Assembly (NCBI GenBank): GCA_949318235.1
Contig: OX439137.1
Location: 1,128,405 to 1,192,404 of the forward strand
DNA length: 64,000 nt
Source of the DNA: Ecdyonurus torrentis
Lineage: Eukaryota; Arthropoda; Insecta; Ephemeroptera; Heptageniidae
Direction: 5' to 3'
Part shown: positions 14,626 to 42,027 of the stretch, piece after piece
Layout: each line of letters begins with the position of its first letter
Numbering within the stretch: position 1 is the stretch's first letter
Program-made: the position numbers and the translations under genes
Notes under the pieces: model-generated
Databases searched by the model: none
Told to the model about the DNA's origin: nothing
Seen by the model: only the letters and a program-made list of their open reading frames with translations

Positions 14626-15899
14626 ATCTTGAATTTATTTCTTAAATATGGGAGAAAGAAGGGTTCTTTTTACCTTTTTTTAAGCCTGAAAATTGAAGTT
14701 GCAGTACGATATAATATACCAAAGGAAAGTAAATTTTATGAGGAATACGAATTTGTATGTAAAATTGCAAAATAATAAATAAATTTGGAGAAAACTGCAA
14801 AAGTTCAGAGGTACCTCGTCACATTTTGGTCACTCCATATTTTGCATTTTTAAGATACAGAAATAATGGAGATAGACAAGCAAATCTGGTGTTGGTTCTA
14901 AATATTTTCTAAAAAAAATAAGATTGGCGTTGGTTTCATCGCGCTAGCTCAATTAGGGAAAAAGTAAAAAAAAAAAACGTCACTGAGGAGTCAAATGGGG
15001 TTATGACAGCGAAGTACTGCTCTATTTCAGGATCTTCGAAAAGTGTCAACTGTACATTAACACGAATCTCTTTGATTAACCAAAATTATTTAAAAATGTA
15101 TAAAAGATATCAATAAACTACTTTAAATGTGACAATTTTCATCTTTTTTGTTGTTGTTGTGATGACTGATGAACAGTGTACTGTGTGGTGCTCACACTCA
15201 CAGTCAACAGCGGGATGATGAGGATGTTTAGAGTTATTTCTTAAGCTAATTTTTAGACTACTTAATTTAACATTTTTTTTTTTTTTTTTTTTTTTTATAC
15301 ACAATTATAGATTTACATATGGGTAATATCACGCAGTGATCCCAAAATGCCACTATGTCGGGGTCATGACACGTGGTCCCATTTGACTGGCAGAGGTATT
15401 TTTCCTTTTAAATTAGACAGGCCCTCGATATCTTTAAAAAAATGTTTTTTATACTTCAATGGAACCAAAATTCTGATAACCTGTCAAAATTGCCATCGCT
15501 CTAGCTCGCAGGAGCTCGCGGTATATCGGCGCACGGCATATCAACGCACTCGCCGTACTCGCCGCAGCAATTCTGCGCCAGGCAGTTGTGACGTTGAAAC
15601 TGCCCAACTCTAGCACCCTATAACCAAGGGAGACCCCCTTTGAACCAACCCTTCACCCTTAGTATCCATTATAATTAACCCATCTCACTTGACAGGGGGG
15701 ACCATCCTTTTATCTTTGAACCCTGAAAGTTTGTAGCTCTAGAATCAACCCTTTGGCCCTTTTTTTTTTTTAAGGAACCAATACGATTACTAGGGTGCAA
15801 AGAAGAACTCATGTTCAAAATATAATTCACGATAACACAAATTAAAAATTCAACCATGAAGGTTTTAAAAATAAGTAATCCAAATGAAGGTACCAAAAA

Positions 15900-16860
15900 G
15901 ATTATTAACCACCCACTGGGTCCACCCCCTGGGGGTCAAAAAGGGGTCTACGTATTTAAAATTAAATTTCTCCGATTTGGACGCAGCAAAGGTTGCAGTT
16001 GGGATTAATTGACCTTCTAAATACGATAATGGGCACTAAAGGGTTACATAGTCACCCCCTGAGGATTAAAGGGGCGGTTCAACCGTAAAATATAAATATC
16101 CCGATTTGTATGCATCAAACGTTGAAATCAGGGTAACTTGACTTCCATATAACGATGGTCAGCACCAAGGGGTTAAATAATCAACCCCCGAGGATTAAAG
16201 GGGCGGTTCAACCGAAGAATTCAATTATCTCAATTTGGATGACACAAGCGTGGAAGTCGGGGTAACTTGACTTCCATATAACGATGGTCAGCACCAAGGG
16301 GTTGAATACTCCACCCCGAAGAATTAAAGGGGCGGTTCAACCGAAAAATTAAATTAGCTCGATTTGGATGCAACACACGTAGAAATCAAGGTAACTTCAC
16401 TTCCATATAACGATTGTGAGCACAAAAGGGTACATACTCACCCCTTGAGGATTAAAGGTGCGGTTTAACCATAAATTTCAGGTATCACGATTTGGATGAC
16501 ACAAGCTTTAAAATCGGGGTCCCTTGACTTCCATATAACGATAAAAAGCACTAAATGGTTACATACTCATCCCCTGAAGAATAAAGGGGCAGTTCAACCA
16601 TAAAATTCAAGTAATCCTATTTGGACAATACAAGCCTTGAAATCGTGGTAACCTGAAAATGAACACCAAAGGTTTGTATATTTACTTTCTGAGGAATAAA
16701 GGGGCGGTTGAAGCGTAAAATGCAAGTATCCTCATTTGGATGACACACGCGTAAAAGTCGGGGTAACTTGAGCTCTCAAAAGCTATGACATGCACCAAAG
16801 GTCTATTAACTCACCCGTTGAGATTTTACGAGCAATTTAACTTTAATATTTAGTTTTTTT
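15900..16860 (+). repeat. ~127-bp satellite, forward half
   Basis: About seven to eight diverged monomers. Each carries CCCCTGAGGATTAAAGG, GGCGGTTCAACC, GATTTGGATG, GTCGGGGTAACTTGA and CCATATAACGATGG. The spacing of the CCATATAACGAT word is about 128-130 bp. Runs of C, G and A make short open frames that are not genes. Confidence 0.9.
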
Positions 16861-16959
16861 GCATGCAAAGAACGGCGTATTTCGCAAAACCTTGATTTTT
16901 ATAATTTTATGAATAGTACCCAAAAATTGTACATGCTTCTTGTAATATAAATATAACGT

Positions 16960-17450
16960 CGTATTTAAATCTGAGAACTCAAACGTGAAAGTTGAACTAC
17001 CCCTTCAAATCTCAGCGGGTGAATTATTGGCCTTTGGTGCCCGCAATAGTTTTTAAAAGCTCACGATGCATCGAGTTTTACTCTTTTGACATCCAAATCA
17101 GAATACTTGAATTTTTTTTCGTTGAACTGCCCCTTTAATTCTCAGAGGAGGAGTATGTAACCATTTGGTGCTCATTATCGTTGTATTGAAGTCTAATTGC
17201 CCCTACTTTAAAGCTTGTCATCCAAATCAAGATACTTGAATTTTATTGTTCAATCGCCCCTTCAATTCTCAAGGGGTAAGTGTAACCCTTTTTTGCTCAC
17301 AATCGTTATACGGAAGTCAAATTACCCCGATTTATACGTTTGTTGCATCCAAATCAGGATACATGAATTTTACGGTTGAACCGCCCCTTTAATCCTCAGA
17401 GGTTTATTATGTAACCCTGTAAATAGAAATTATCCAATTTCAGTGCAATC
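16960..17450 (-). repeat. ~127-bp satellite, inverted half (same subtype)
   Basis: Monomers of the forward subtype in opposite orientation: GCCCCTTTAATTCTCAGAGG, ATCCAAATCA and ACCGCCCC replace their reverse complements. The turning point is near 16900, in a stretch without the monomer words. Confidence 0.9.
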
Positions 17451-17699
17451 AACGTCGGTACAAGGGTAACTTAACTTACCAAAGACGATCGTGATCACTT
17501 AAAACGATAAAATTGATCCTTGTAGACGTTAAGGGGCCACCCTTGCAAAGAAAAGTTATCTGATTTTAGTGCAATTTACATTAAATATTGCAGTTATCTG
17601 AACCAACAAAGACAATTGTGACCACCAAAAATAAAAAAAATAAACTTTAGAAGATTTACAAGTGCCTACTCTAGAAATAAGAAACTTACGCAGTCAACA

Positions 17700-18890
17700 T
17701 TAGTACTGGGATAAATTAACCTTAATTTTTTTTAATTAACCCCTAAAGGTTGACTTTTTTGCTGCGTTAGCCCCCTTTAATTCTTCAGAGTTTAATTTTT
17801 CTTTATTAGGAGTAACCGTTGTATTTGAAAGACCAAGTTATCCCAGTACTGACGTTTATTGCACTCAAATTCAATAACTTTTTTTTGCAGGGGGGTGGCA
17901 CCCTTAAGTTCTCCAGGGGTCAGTTTTAACATTTTTGGTAGTCTTCATTGTCTTTTTTACCAACGTTGATTGCATCAAAATCTGAAAACTTTCATTAGCA
18001 AGGGTGGCACCCCTAAATCCTCCAAGGCTCAATTTTAACATTTTTGGTAGTCACCATTGTCTTTGTTGGGTCAAATAACCCCAGTACCAACGTTGATAAC
18101 ACGGAAGTCTGAGAACTTTCATTAGCAGGGGTGGCACCCCTAATATGTACAGGGGTCAATTTTAACATTTTTGGTAATCACAATTGTCTTTGTTTGGTCA
18201 AATAACTTTGAAACTGAAGTTGATTGCACTTAAATCTACGAATTTTCATTAGCAGGGGTGGCACCCCTATATCGTCCAGGGGTCAATTTTAACATTTTTG
18301 GTAGTCACCTTTGTCTTTGTTGGGTAAAATAACTTTGGAACTGAAATTGATTGCACTTAAGTCTACGTATTTTTACTAACAGGGGTGGCACCCCTAAATC
18401 CTCCAGGGGTCAATTTTAACATTTTTGGTAGTCACCATTGTCTTTGTTGGGTCAAATAGCCACAGTACCAACGTTGATAACACGGAAGTCTGAGAACTTT
18501 CATTAGCAGGGGTGGCACCCCTAATATGTACAGGGGTCAATTTTAACATTTTTGGTAATCACAATTGTCTTTGTTTGGTCAAATAACTTTGGAACTGAAG
18601 TTGATTGCACTTAAATCTACGAATTTTCATTAGCAGGGGTGGCACCCCTATATCGTCCAGGGGTCAATTTTAACATTTTTGGTAGTCACCTTTGTCTTTG
18701 TTGGGTAAAATAACTTTGGAACTGAAATTGATTGCACTTAAGTCTACGAATTTTTACTAACAGGGGTGGCACCCCTAAATCCTCCAGGGGTCAATTTTAA
18801 CATTTTTGTTGGTCACCATTGTTTTTGTCTGGGCATGTTACCCCGGAAACATCGTTGGTTATGTCAGAATCGGAGAACCCTATAGCGGTG
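17700..18890 (-). repeat. Satellite second subtype with 381-bp higher-order repeat
   Basis: The anchor AGGGGTGGCACCCCTA occurs at about 18127, 18254, 18381, 18508, 18635 and 18762, exactly 127 bp apart. The nine bases after the anchor cycle through three types (ATATGTAC, TATCGTCC, AATCCTCC), so three monomers form a 381-bp unit present twice and nearly identical, plus an older single copy before it. The anchor itself is a small palindrome (GGGGTGGCACCCC). Confidence 0.92.
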
Positions 18891-19320
18891 GTTGAACCAT
18901 CCCGAAACACCCTTTAAGGGTTGAAATTTAAGATTTTAGCACGTTTTAAATGAAAATTTAACTAACAGAGGATAATTTTTTCACTATTGCTTGTCAACAT
19001 TATCTTAATCAGGTTAAGGTTTCCTAGTAAGCATGTTGATTGCATTCAAATTGGAGTACCTTAATTTTAGGGGTTAACCATCCCTTAACTTATCAGGGGG
19101 TGATTTTTTTTTGTTTACTATTTCTTGTCACCATTATCTTAATCAGGTTAAATTACCTCAGTAAGGACGTTGGTTGCATTCAAATCGAAGAATTTGAATT
19201 TTTGAGGCTAATTATCCCTTAACTAATCAGGGGGTGAGTTTTAATATTTGTTTGGCATAAGCATCGATATTGTCATTTAAGTTACCTCAACACTCATTTC
19301 AGTGATTTCTCCCCGCCGAT
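18890..19320. repeat. Degenerate satellite edge
   Basis: Two diverged units sharing TTGTCA(A/C)CATTATCTTAATCAGG and ATCCCTTAACT(T/A)ATCAGGGG at roughly 130-bp spacing (about 18990 and 19125). They are older than the central array. Confidence 0.75.
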
Positions 19321-19679
19321 TGAATTGAATCATCGCAACGCAACTTTAACTCTCCGAAAAAGTCAGAATGCAAAAATCGGGGGTTGAAAAAAAACAACAA
19401 AAAACAGCAACAAAAAGAGATAAAGTCTTTATCCACCTTTCTAGTACAATTGCAATTAGGTTTTGAAATCACTTTTTACCCCGTACTATTTTTTTCTTTT
19501 GTTAATTTATTAAAATTTAAAAAATAAATGCATTTATTATATTATATTAATTAAATTTGAAAGTAAATATAGTTAATATTAATCACATATAATTATTTTA
19601 GTTTAATTCATTTATTCTATCATTATTTTGATTTCATTTTAATAAAAATCCATTTTTAGTTTGTTTTTTTCTTTCTACG

Positions 19680-19864
19680 TATTGACGTAAACTTACGCAG
19701 AAATCAAACTCAGTTTGATTTCTGCGCACTTTACGTAAAGTGACGTAGAAATTTCTGCGTGACTTTATGTCAAGTCTACGTAAATGACGCAGAAATCAAG
19801 ATAATTTCTGCGCAAAATTCTACGTGACTTTACGTCAGCTCTTACGTCCATTGTGAAAGCACCT
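19680..19864. repeat. Right terminal inverted repeat with subrepeats
   Basis: The reverse complement of the left end, longer by extra copies of ACGTAAAGTGACGTAGAAAT-like units. It contains its own small palindrome around AAATCAAACTCAGTTTGATTT. Confidence 0.8.
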
Positions 19865-19887
19865 TTAAGTTGAAAGCAATAAGTTAT

Positions 19888-20250
19888 CACTAATTAACGT
19901 AAGCTGCATAGGAAAATATAAGCATTTATATCACAAAACACTTGATGGGATTTACATAAATAACATAAGTTCGTCTCAAAACCCAAAAGTAGCCCCGTAG
20001 CAGTAATCACAACATTCGATTTATGCAACCCTCACAACATTTTCATACTAATTTTTGCATGTTTCTGACGTCATAAACATTAATTTAAAATTTTCACACA
20101 AATTGCATACTTTACAGTTTTTTCACGCTCTCTCGTGGGGCTACATTAAGATTCAGGTAAAAATTGTCAACAGTTTTGAAGATCCCATATTGTGTTTATT
20201 CATTAAAAAGCACGTGTTGTTTTAAGTGGTCTATGGCTTTAATAGCTTGA
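19888..20250 (+). mobile_element. MITE family C copy (TTAA type)
   Basis: It carries the family landmarks in order: AAGCATTTATATCACAAAAC, ACTTGATGGGA, TTCTGACGTCATAAAC, CTCTCTCGTGGGGCTAC, and GTGGTCTATGGCTTTAA at the right end. The left end is worn (GCATAGGAAAATATAAGC). Confidence 0.8.
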
Positions 20251-20787
20251 AAGAGTATCTCCAGTATAAGAAAATAACAATAAAAAAAATTAACATATTT
20301 TGTAAAGAAAATAGCCAAAAACCAATAAGAGTTCTATTCTGGGAGTAATGTTATTAATTGCTGAAGTACATACACTAGAAATCACGTAAGGATGTGGGCG
20401 ATTTATTGATTTCCCCTGGGCAGCCAATAGATGCTCTAACTTTCAAGGTCACTAGGAGGTGGGGTAATGTTAAATAAATGGAGAGTTTTTAGGCGTTCTC
20501 TTATTTTGGTCACATCCTTACGTGGCGCGGACTGTAGTGCGCCCGGGAGCAGTTCATATTACGTCATGCGCATGCATACTTTATTTACTGAGTTATATTT
20601 CACACACACTATGTAAGTAAAATAAAACCCAAAAATATTGTAATAAAATATTTCTTGCAATGTAAAAGTTTACATACTTTAAAATGTGTTTTACAGTGCA
20701 ATTTTTCCAAGATGGTAGTAAGTTTTTATTAGATTGTTGGCTGAAATCATAAAATTATTATGCTGCAAGGTAACTTTTTTTCTCATC

Positions 20788-20790
<3 letters not shown>
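20251..20790. other. Mostly unassigned; palindrome at 20377-20545
   Basis: CACGTAAGGATGTG near 20379 and CACATCCTTACGTGG near 20510-20525 form the ends of a roughly 170-bp inverted-repeat element, with GC-richer sequence in and after it. The missing BIR1 5' exon would be expected upstream of 20885, but no CxxC-coding exon is seen here. Confidence 0.5.

Positions 20791-20866
<76 letters not shown>
20790..20866. repeat. (TA)n microsatellite next to an acceptor site
   Basis: An uninterrupted TA run ending about 18 bases before the first visible IAP exon. It occupies the place where a polypyrimidine tract would normally lie. Confidence 0.95.
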
Positions 20867-20868
<2 letters not shown>

Positions 20869-20884
20869 CTATGTTAAATTGTAG

Positions 20885-36929
<16,045 letters not shown>

Positions 36930-36957
36930 AGTCTTTATGCAATTATTTTTTTATCAT

Positions 36958-37351
36958 TTAGAATACTAGATTGATAATTACCATACCTTTTTTTCCATGA
37001 ATTAGAAACCATCACGTTGATTTTGTATTTATTTTTTATTAATTTTCATTTTGACGGTTGAAATAAAACTTATTTGACGTCACAATGTACCAGTGACTGT
37101 GATTGGCTGACTTTATCACGTGACTTGACGGGTAACTGTTATCGGCTTACTCATCAGCGAATCACAGCCACTGGGTCTGGTCACGTGATTAGTCAGCCAA
37201 TCACAGTCACCGGTACATTGTGACGTCAAATAAATTTTATTTCAACCGTCAAATGGAAAATAAATGAAAAAAAATACAAAATCAACGTGTTTGTGTCTAA
37301 CTCACGTCAGCCATAATAAGATATGTAAACTATTGACTTAGTATTCTAATG
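36958..37351. mobile_element. Complete palindromic MITE forming the IAP 3' flank
   Basis: Arms share TTAGAATACTAGATTGATAA, ACGTTGATTTTGTATTTATT, GACGGTTGAAATAAAA and TGACGTCACAATGTACC with their reverse complements. The inner spacer contains TCACGTGAC twice. It begins about 29 bases after the IAP stop codon. Confidence 0.85.
37062..37067 (+). terminator. Candidate IAP polyadenylation signal
   Basis: AATAAA about 133 bases after the stop codon, inside the palindromic MITE. It is the first canonical hexamer on the + strand after the stop. Confidence 0.4.
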
Positions 37352-37429
37352 GATGTTTAAAAAAGTGCATTATGCCTTTAAGTAAGGTCTGTGCAAGAAT
37401 ACAACAGCTTATTAATATACCAAGAGCTA

Positions 37430-37600
37430 CGCGAGAATACGGGACATCTGCAAACTTTGCAACTTAGCTTTTGAAACATGTGTGTTCACCGCGTTTGCAA
37501 AATATGAAACAGCTACGTTCTCCGTGGAGATAAAAACTGAAATATGTGAGTACTTTACTGCCGCAGCGTTTGATATAACTGCAAACATCCACAATGATAA
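37430..37600 (-). repeat. Dispersed fragment with a conserved reading frame, copy 1
   Basis: On the minus strand it reads FAVISNAAAVKYS, VSYFANAVNTHVSKA and LQSLQMSRI. The copy at 43890-44040 (+) reads FAVISNAAAAKNS, VSNFASVENTHVSEA and GSLQRSRI. The order and spacing are conserved between two opposed copies. I do not recognise the product; it may be a decayed gene or transposon fragment. Confidence 0.5.
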
Positions 37601-37604
37601 TTTG

Positions 37605-37660
<56 letters not shown>
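37605..37660. repeat. (TA)n(CA)n microsatellite
   Basis: TA run passing into CA units. Confidence 0.9.
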
Positions 37661-37689
37661 GGACAAAACTAAATACGTAATAATTATGC

Positions 37690-38230
37690 TAGCTCATTAT
37701 CAGCACAGTTTGTTCAATACAGCATAATTTATGCTACATTGAACAATAATTGTGTTATATTGCATACATTGAATGTCGGACAGCATTATTATTTGTCTTT
37801 TTCTAATTTAGCATAATTTATGCTATAATAACATAATTGCAGCAGAAATTACGTATTTTCTTCTTTCCTTGTACACTCGCGGGCAATAATCATGTCTGAC
37901 TGCGTTGATCTCTCCTAATGTTATTTATATGGGAGACTTGAATAATAGCCTGACATATTTATTGACCGCCAGTGTACATATAAATTTTGCGTATCTGTAT
38001 GAATTTTACATAAGAAGGATGAAATAATCTTAAAACACTATATTCTGTTTAAATTTAAATAATATTTAACTATTCGCATTGAAATTGAGAAAAACAAGTT
38101 ACGAATAAATTAAAAATTATTGTCTATATAAAGCTTACCTTAGTGACAAAATTTGAATGTTTTAAACTGTAAAATAATTCACGTATAGCAAGTTTTATTA
38201 AAATTAGACACAAAGAATTTTACGTATTAC
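37690..38230. other. AT-rich; GCATAAATTA repeat at its left side
   Basis: 37690-37860 contains AGCATAATTTATGCTA and GCAGCAGAAATTACGT, related to 12566-12720 and 43430-43530. The remainder shows nothing. Confidence 0.45.
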
Positions 38231-38242
38231 TCCGCACCAATA

Positions 38243-38542
38243 GGGTCTATGCATTCATGTTAAGGTCAACTCCATGTTGGATACCTCAATAACGTGGGTG
38301 ACATAGGAAAATAAATCATTTTGCCAGTTTAAAACCACTATGCAATATTTTTGAGAGCATTGATGTTGTAAATATATTGAATTAGTATCTCAAGTATGTG
38401 AGAAAAATAACATGAACAAAAAATTAACCGATTTCCCAAGGAAAATTGGCTTAAACAAAGTTTGTCCTATGCTGAGCAATGTTATTCACTACTCCAGTAT
38501 GGCCTCCAAGCGCAATAAATATGACGTCATCTGCATACACCC
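38243..38542 (-). mobile_element. MITE family A copy
   Basis: GGGTCTATGCATTCATG at one end and CTGCATACACCC at the other, TA outside both, all central landmarks intact. Confidence 0.88.
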
Positions 38543-38571
38543 TATACAGTCGATCCATTTGATATACAACG

Positions 38572-40520
38572 ATAATTTTATGCAAGAAACTATTAGTAAA
38601 GAGGAAAGTGTTTTTTTATTTATTCGTCAAAATTTATAAAAGAAAAAAACTTTAATAATTATTTCAGGAGTAATATTATAATTTATTTGTTAATAATAAA
38701 TAATTAATTAAAAATGTGGCCGGCCTGTGTGTGATTTTCCATTAATTTGTTAAGTTCTTAGCTGTCGATAAGACAATGTCTTGACTGGAACTGCTGTAGC
38801 ACTATAACACAATATGGCAAGCCAAAAAAAAAAAAAAAAAAAAAAAAGTACAGCAAGTTTTATTTGAAATTAGACACAAAGGATTTAAAGTATATTTACT
38901 TGAGCACCAAGAAGAGTTGATGAATAACAATAAGCAAGAGGTTCACTGTTGAACTTCTTCACCCTTTACTTGACTTGCATCAAAGCACACCAAAATATAC
39001 TCACCCACCCAATGTTCCTTCTCTCTCTTTTACATGACAGCTCGTTCTGCAAAGTCAGACTTCCGGCGCAACTTTTGTGTCGATATGTTCCTTTGTTATA
39101 ACAGCTGATTATGACTTCGTTACCTGTTTACTACGTTTATACATATATATGGTTGATCATTGTTATTTCTTCGTTTACAACTTTGAACTTGATAAGAATA
39201 AAAGAAACTCCACACAAAAAAGTTCCGTGCTCTTCATGAGACTCAATTTTTGTCAATTTTGTTAGCTCAAAAAACAAAATCCACCAATGAATGTGCCGTA
39301 TTTTGTTGGTCAGCCAATCACTGTTGTTGAGATTCACTTTACTTTACAGAACAAGCTGATGTTTATTCATGGCTTAGACCAAGGGTAGTGAGCTCCTGTG
39401 TTATTGCCCTATACTAAAAACGAACCCTTGTTGATGTAGTTCAAATCTTCACCGCAACAATCAACATGTAAAATGTACGATGCGCTGTAGTCTGTGTGTG
39501 AATTTTAAAATTCACACACAGTCTACAGTGCCTTTTTTATACGTAATTTTGTATTCTTGCATTGTTGCGGCGAAAATTTGAATTACATCATTAAGGGGTC
39601 GTTTTTTCAACAATAGCTTCCTATCCTGTTTATATATCCATGGTTTAGACGATCCATTTCGTGTGTGCTTTTCCATTAATTGGAAAGTCCTTAGCTGTCG
39701 TTAAGACAATGTCTTGACTAGCTGGGACTGAGATTGGTGTATAGCACGATAACACAATAGCTTGTTCTGTAAAGTAAAGTAAATCTCAACAACAGTGATT
39801 GGCTGACCAACAAAATACGACACATTCATTGGTTGATCTTGTTTTTTGAGGTAACAAAATTGACAAAAATTGAGTCTCATGAAGAGCATGGAACATTTTT
39901 GTGTGGAGTTTCTTTCATTGTTATCAAGTTCAAAGTTGTAAACGAAGAAATAACAATGATCGACCATATGTATAAACGTAGTAAACAGGTAACGTTGTAG
40001 TCATAATCAGCTGTTATAACAAAGGAACATATCGACACAAAAGTTGCGCCGGAAGTCTGACTTTGCAGAACGAGCTTATGTGGCAAACAAGATTTCCTGT
40101 CTTGACCAATGGGATCATCAAAATGGTAGATGTCAAGTAAAAGGTGGAGAAGAGCATCAGTGAACATCTCTCTTATTGTTATTCATTGACGTGTATTGGC
40201 GGACAAGTAAAAATACGTAACATCCTTTGTGGCACATTTTTTATAAAACTTAATGTACCTTTTTATTATTATTATTATTTTGCTTGCCATATTGTTCTAT
40301 TTTGCTACAGCAGTCCCAGTCAAGACATTGTCTTATCGACAGCTAAGAACTTTACAAATTAATGGAAAAGCACACACAAGTCGGCCACATTTTTAATTAT
40401 TTTTCTATAAAAAAAAATTATATTATAATATTAATCCTGCAATAATTTTTTTTTTTATATAAATTTTGACGAATTATTAAAAAATGAGTTTCCTCTTTAC
40501 TAGTTTCTTGCATAAAATTC
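38572..40520. mobile_element. ~1.95-kb foldback element with family F in its centre
   Basis: The arms mirror each other from TTTTATGCAAGAAACTA (left) and its inverse (right) inward through GTGGCCG, GACAATGTCTTGAC, TTCCGGCGCAACTTTTGTG, TCGATATGTTCC and CAGCCAATCACTGTTGTTGAG. A 26-base poly(A) run interrupts the left arm at about 38827. The centre (39368-39651) is a separate family F element. The arms are over 600 bp each and fairly well matched. Confidence 0.8.
39368..39651 (+). mobile_element. Inverted-repeat family F, complete copy
   Basis: Ends ATGGCTTAGACC and ATGGTTTAGAC. Inside are GTGAGCTCCTGTGTTATTG, a strong hairpin at 39483-39531 (GTAGTCTGTGTGTGAATTTT and its inverse), and TTGCGGCGAAAATTTGAA. 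The second copy is at 54130-54419, and a fragment at 5655-5745. Confidence 0.75.
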
Positions 40521-40684
40521 AAGATATTTTCCACTAAACTGGAACTTCATATTAAGTTTGAATATTCACGTAACTGAATGCAGCGATGTTTGTTGCGGCA
40601 AATATTTGGTAGTTTTATGATTGTAGTAATAAAAAAGCAGCGTGATCTTTAAAACAAAATCTAAAGTATAACTTTTATGCAATC

Positions 40685-41497
40685 TTGGGGTTTTCGAGTG
40701 CGATTTCGAAGATTTTTCGAACAACACACGAACTCGAACAGTTTGTGTTCGGGTTCACTTTAATTTTTTTGCGGTGTTCGTGTTCGACGAACAGTTTTGA
40801 GTGTTCGAAATTTTGAACACGAAATTGAAAACTTTTTCAATTAAATTTTAGGTCTTAAAAATTAAATTAATTATTTCTAATTAAATAATGCAAATTAAAG
40901 CCATAGATCACATAAAACAACATGTACTTTTTAATGAATAAACACAAAATGAGATCTTCAAAACTGATGACAATTTTTACCAGAATATTAATGTAGCCCC
41001 ACGAGAGAGCGTTAAAAAACGGTAAAGTATGCAATTTGCGTGAAAATTCATGTTTATGACGTCACAAACATGCAAAAATTTGTATGAAAATGTGGTGCGG
41101 GTTGCATAAATCAATTTTTCTGATCACTGCTACGGGGCTACTGTTTGGTTTTGAGACAAACTAAAGTTATTTATGTAAGTCCCATCAAGTGTTTTGTGAT
41201 ATAAATGCTTATGTATATGTTTTTCTCTGGTCTATTCCTTTAATGTATGATGTGTAAAACAAAAGAAGTTTTAACTATTTTTACATTTTACTTATCTACA
41301 TAAAATATTGTATAAATGAAATAATAACAAAATTAGATTGGTTATGTAAATAATTTTTTTAAACAGTATATTCGAACAGTTCGTGATAAGTTCAAACTTG
41401 CAAAAAGTTTGAAATATTCTGATCATGTTCGAAAGAATTTTAGGTATTGGTGATCAGTTCGAGTTCGTTTAAAATGGTGTTCCACTCCAACACTGGT
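40685..41497. mobile_element. TTCGAA-rich hAT-like element, hosting a family C insertion
   Basis: Both flanks of the family C copy (40690-40860 and 41370-41490) are dense in GTTCGAA, GTTCGTGTTCG and inverse words. The right end CCAGTGTTGGAGTGGAA (minus strand) resembles hAT starts (CAGTGTTGG). The left end is not clear. Confidence 0.55.
40899..41239 (-). mobile_element. MITE family C copy with TTAA on both sides
   Basis: TTAA at 40895-40898 and 41240-41243. The ends AGCCATAGATCAC and GTCTATTCCT are inverted relative to the other copies. The internal ACGAGAGAGCGTT and GACGTCACAAACATG landmarks are in reverse order, as expected. Confidence 0.88.
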
Positions 41498-41546
41498 TTT
41501 ATGATAATTAAGAGCAACAAACGCTTTTTTATTCCAGAATACGTTT

Positions 41547-41580
<34 letters not shown>

Positions 41581-41586
41581 GAGATA

Positions 41587-42027
41587 CACAATAAAAAATA
41601 AGCTTTGAAAAGCTTGTACACAGTTTTGACGTCACTAAACGTTGATAATCTAACGATAAAAGCGTAAATGACGTCACAAGCGTTAGAAACACAATGGAAT
41701 AAACGTTAAACTTGGCCGTTACATATGTAAAAAAAAAAAATCTATTAAATCTCAACGCTTGTGACGACACTATCACTTTTATTGTTGAAATATCAACGTT
41801 TAGTGACGTCACAACCGTTGATTTCACAATATACTTCGTCACCTCAGAATAAGAATGTCGTATCTGCAAAAAAAAAAATTGATTCAATTCTGAGCCTTAT
41901 TTGTTATCAACATAAGGCTCAGAATTGCATGAAATTTTTTTGCAGATACGACATTCTTATTCTGAAGTGACGACTTAAAGCATTGCAAAACTGTGTACAA
42001 GCTTTTCAACGCTTATTTTTTAGTGTG
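41587..42027. mobile_element. TA-flanked palindromic MITE (CACACTAAAAAA type)
   Basis: TA at 41585-41586 and 42028-42029. Ends CACAATAAAAAATAAGC and the inverse GCTTATTTTTTAGTGTG. Arms continue GCTTGTACACAGTTTT. Inside are GACGTCAC words in both orientations and a further hairpin at 41846-41966 (AGAATAAGAATGTCGTATCTGC with its inverse, split here as AGAATAAGAATG and GTCGTATCTGC). Confidence 0.82.

Larger units (their letters stand above)
14482..19864. mobile_element. 5.4-kb TTAA-flanked TIR element carrying a satellite
   Basis: TTAA lies at 14478-14481 and 19865-19868. The ends are inverted copies sharing GGTGCTTTCACAATGGACGT and AAGA after it (the right copy has one extra A next to TTAA). 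The terminal regions hold several copies of short words such as TGACGTAAA, TTACGCAGAAAT and CTACGTGAC in both orientations. Between them lies about 3.4 kb of roughly 127-bp satellite in two opposing halves. No transposase or other protein is encoded. The insertion splits a LINE remnant. By its TTAA target it is best placed with piggyBac-like non-autonomous elements, but its size and satellite content are unusual. Confidence 0.75.

Noticed and set aside
15347..15613. 88-residue frame inside the 5.4-kb element
   Set aside because: No recognisable motif, no splice context, and it lies in non-coding element sequence.
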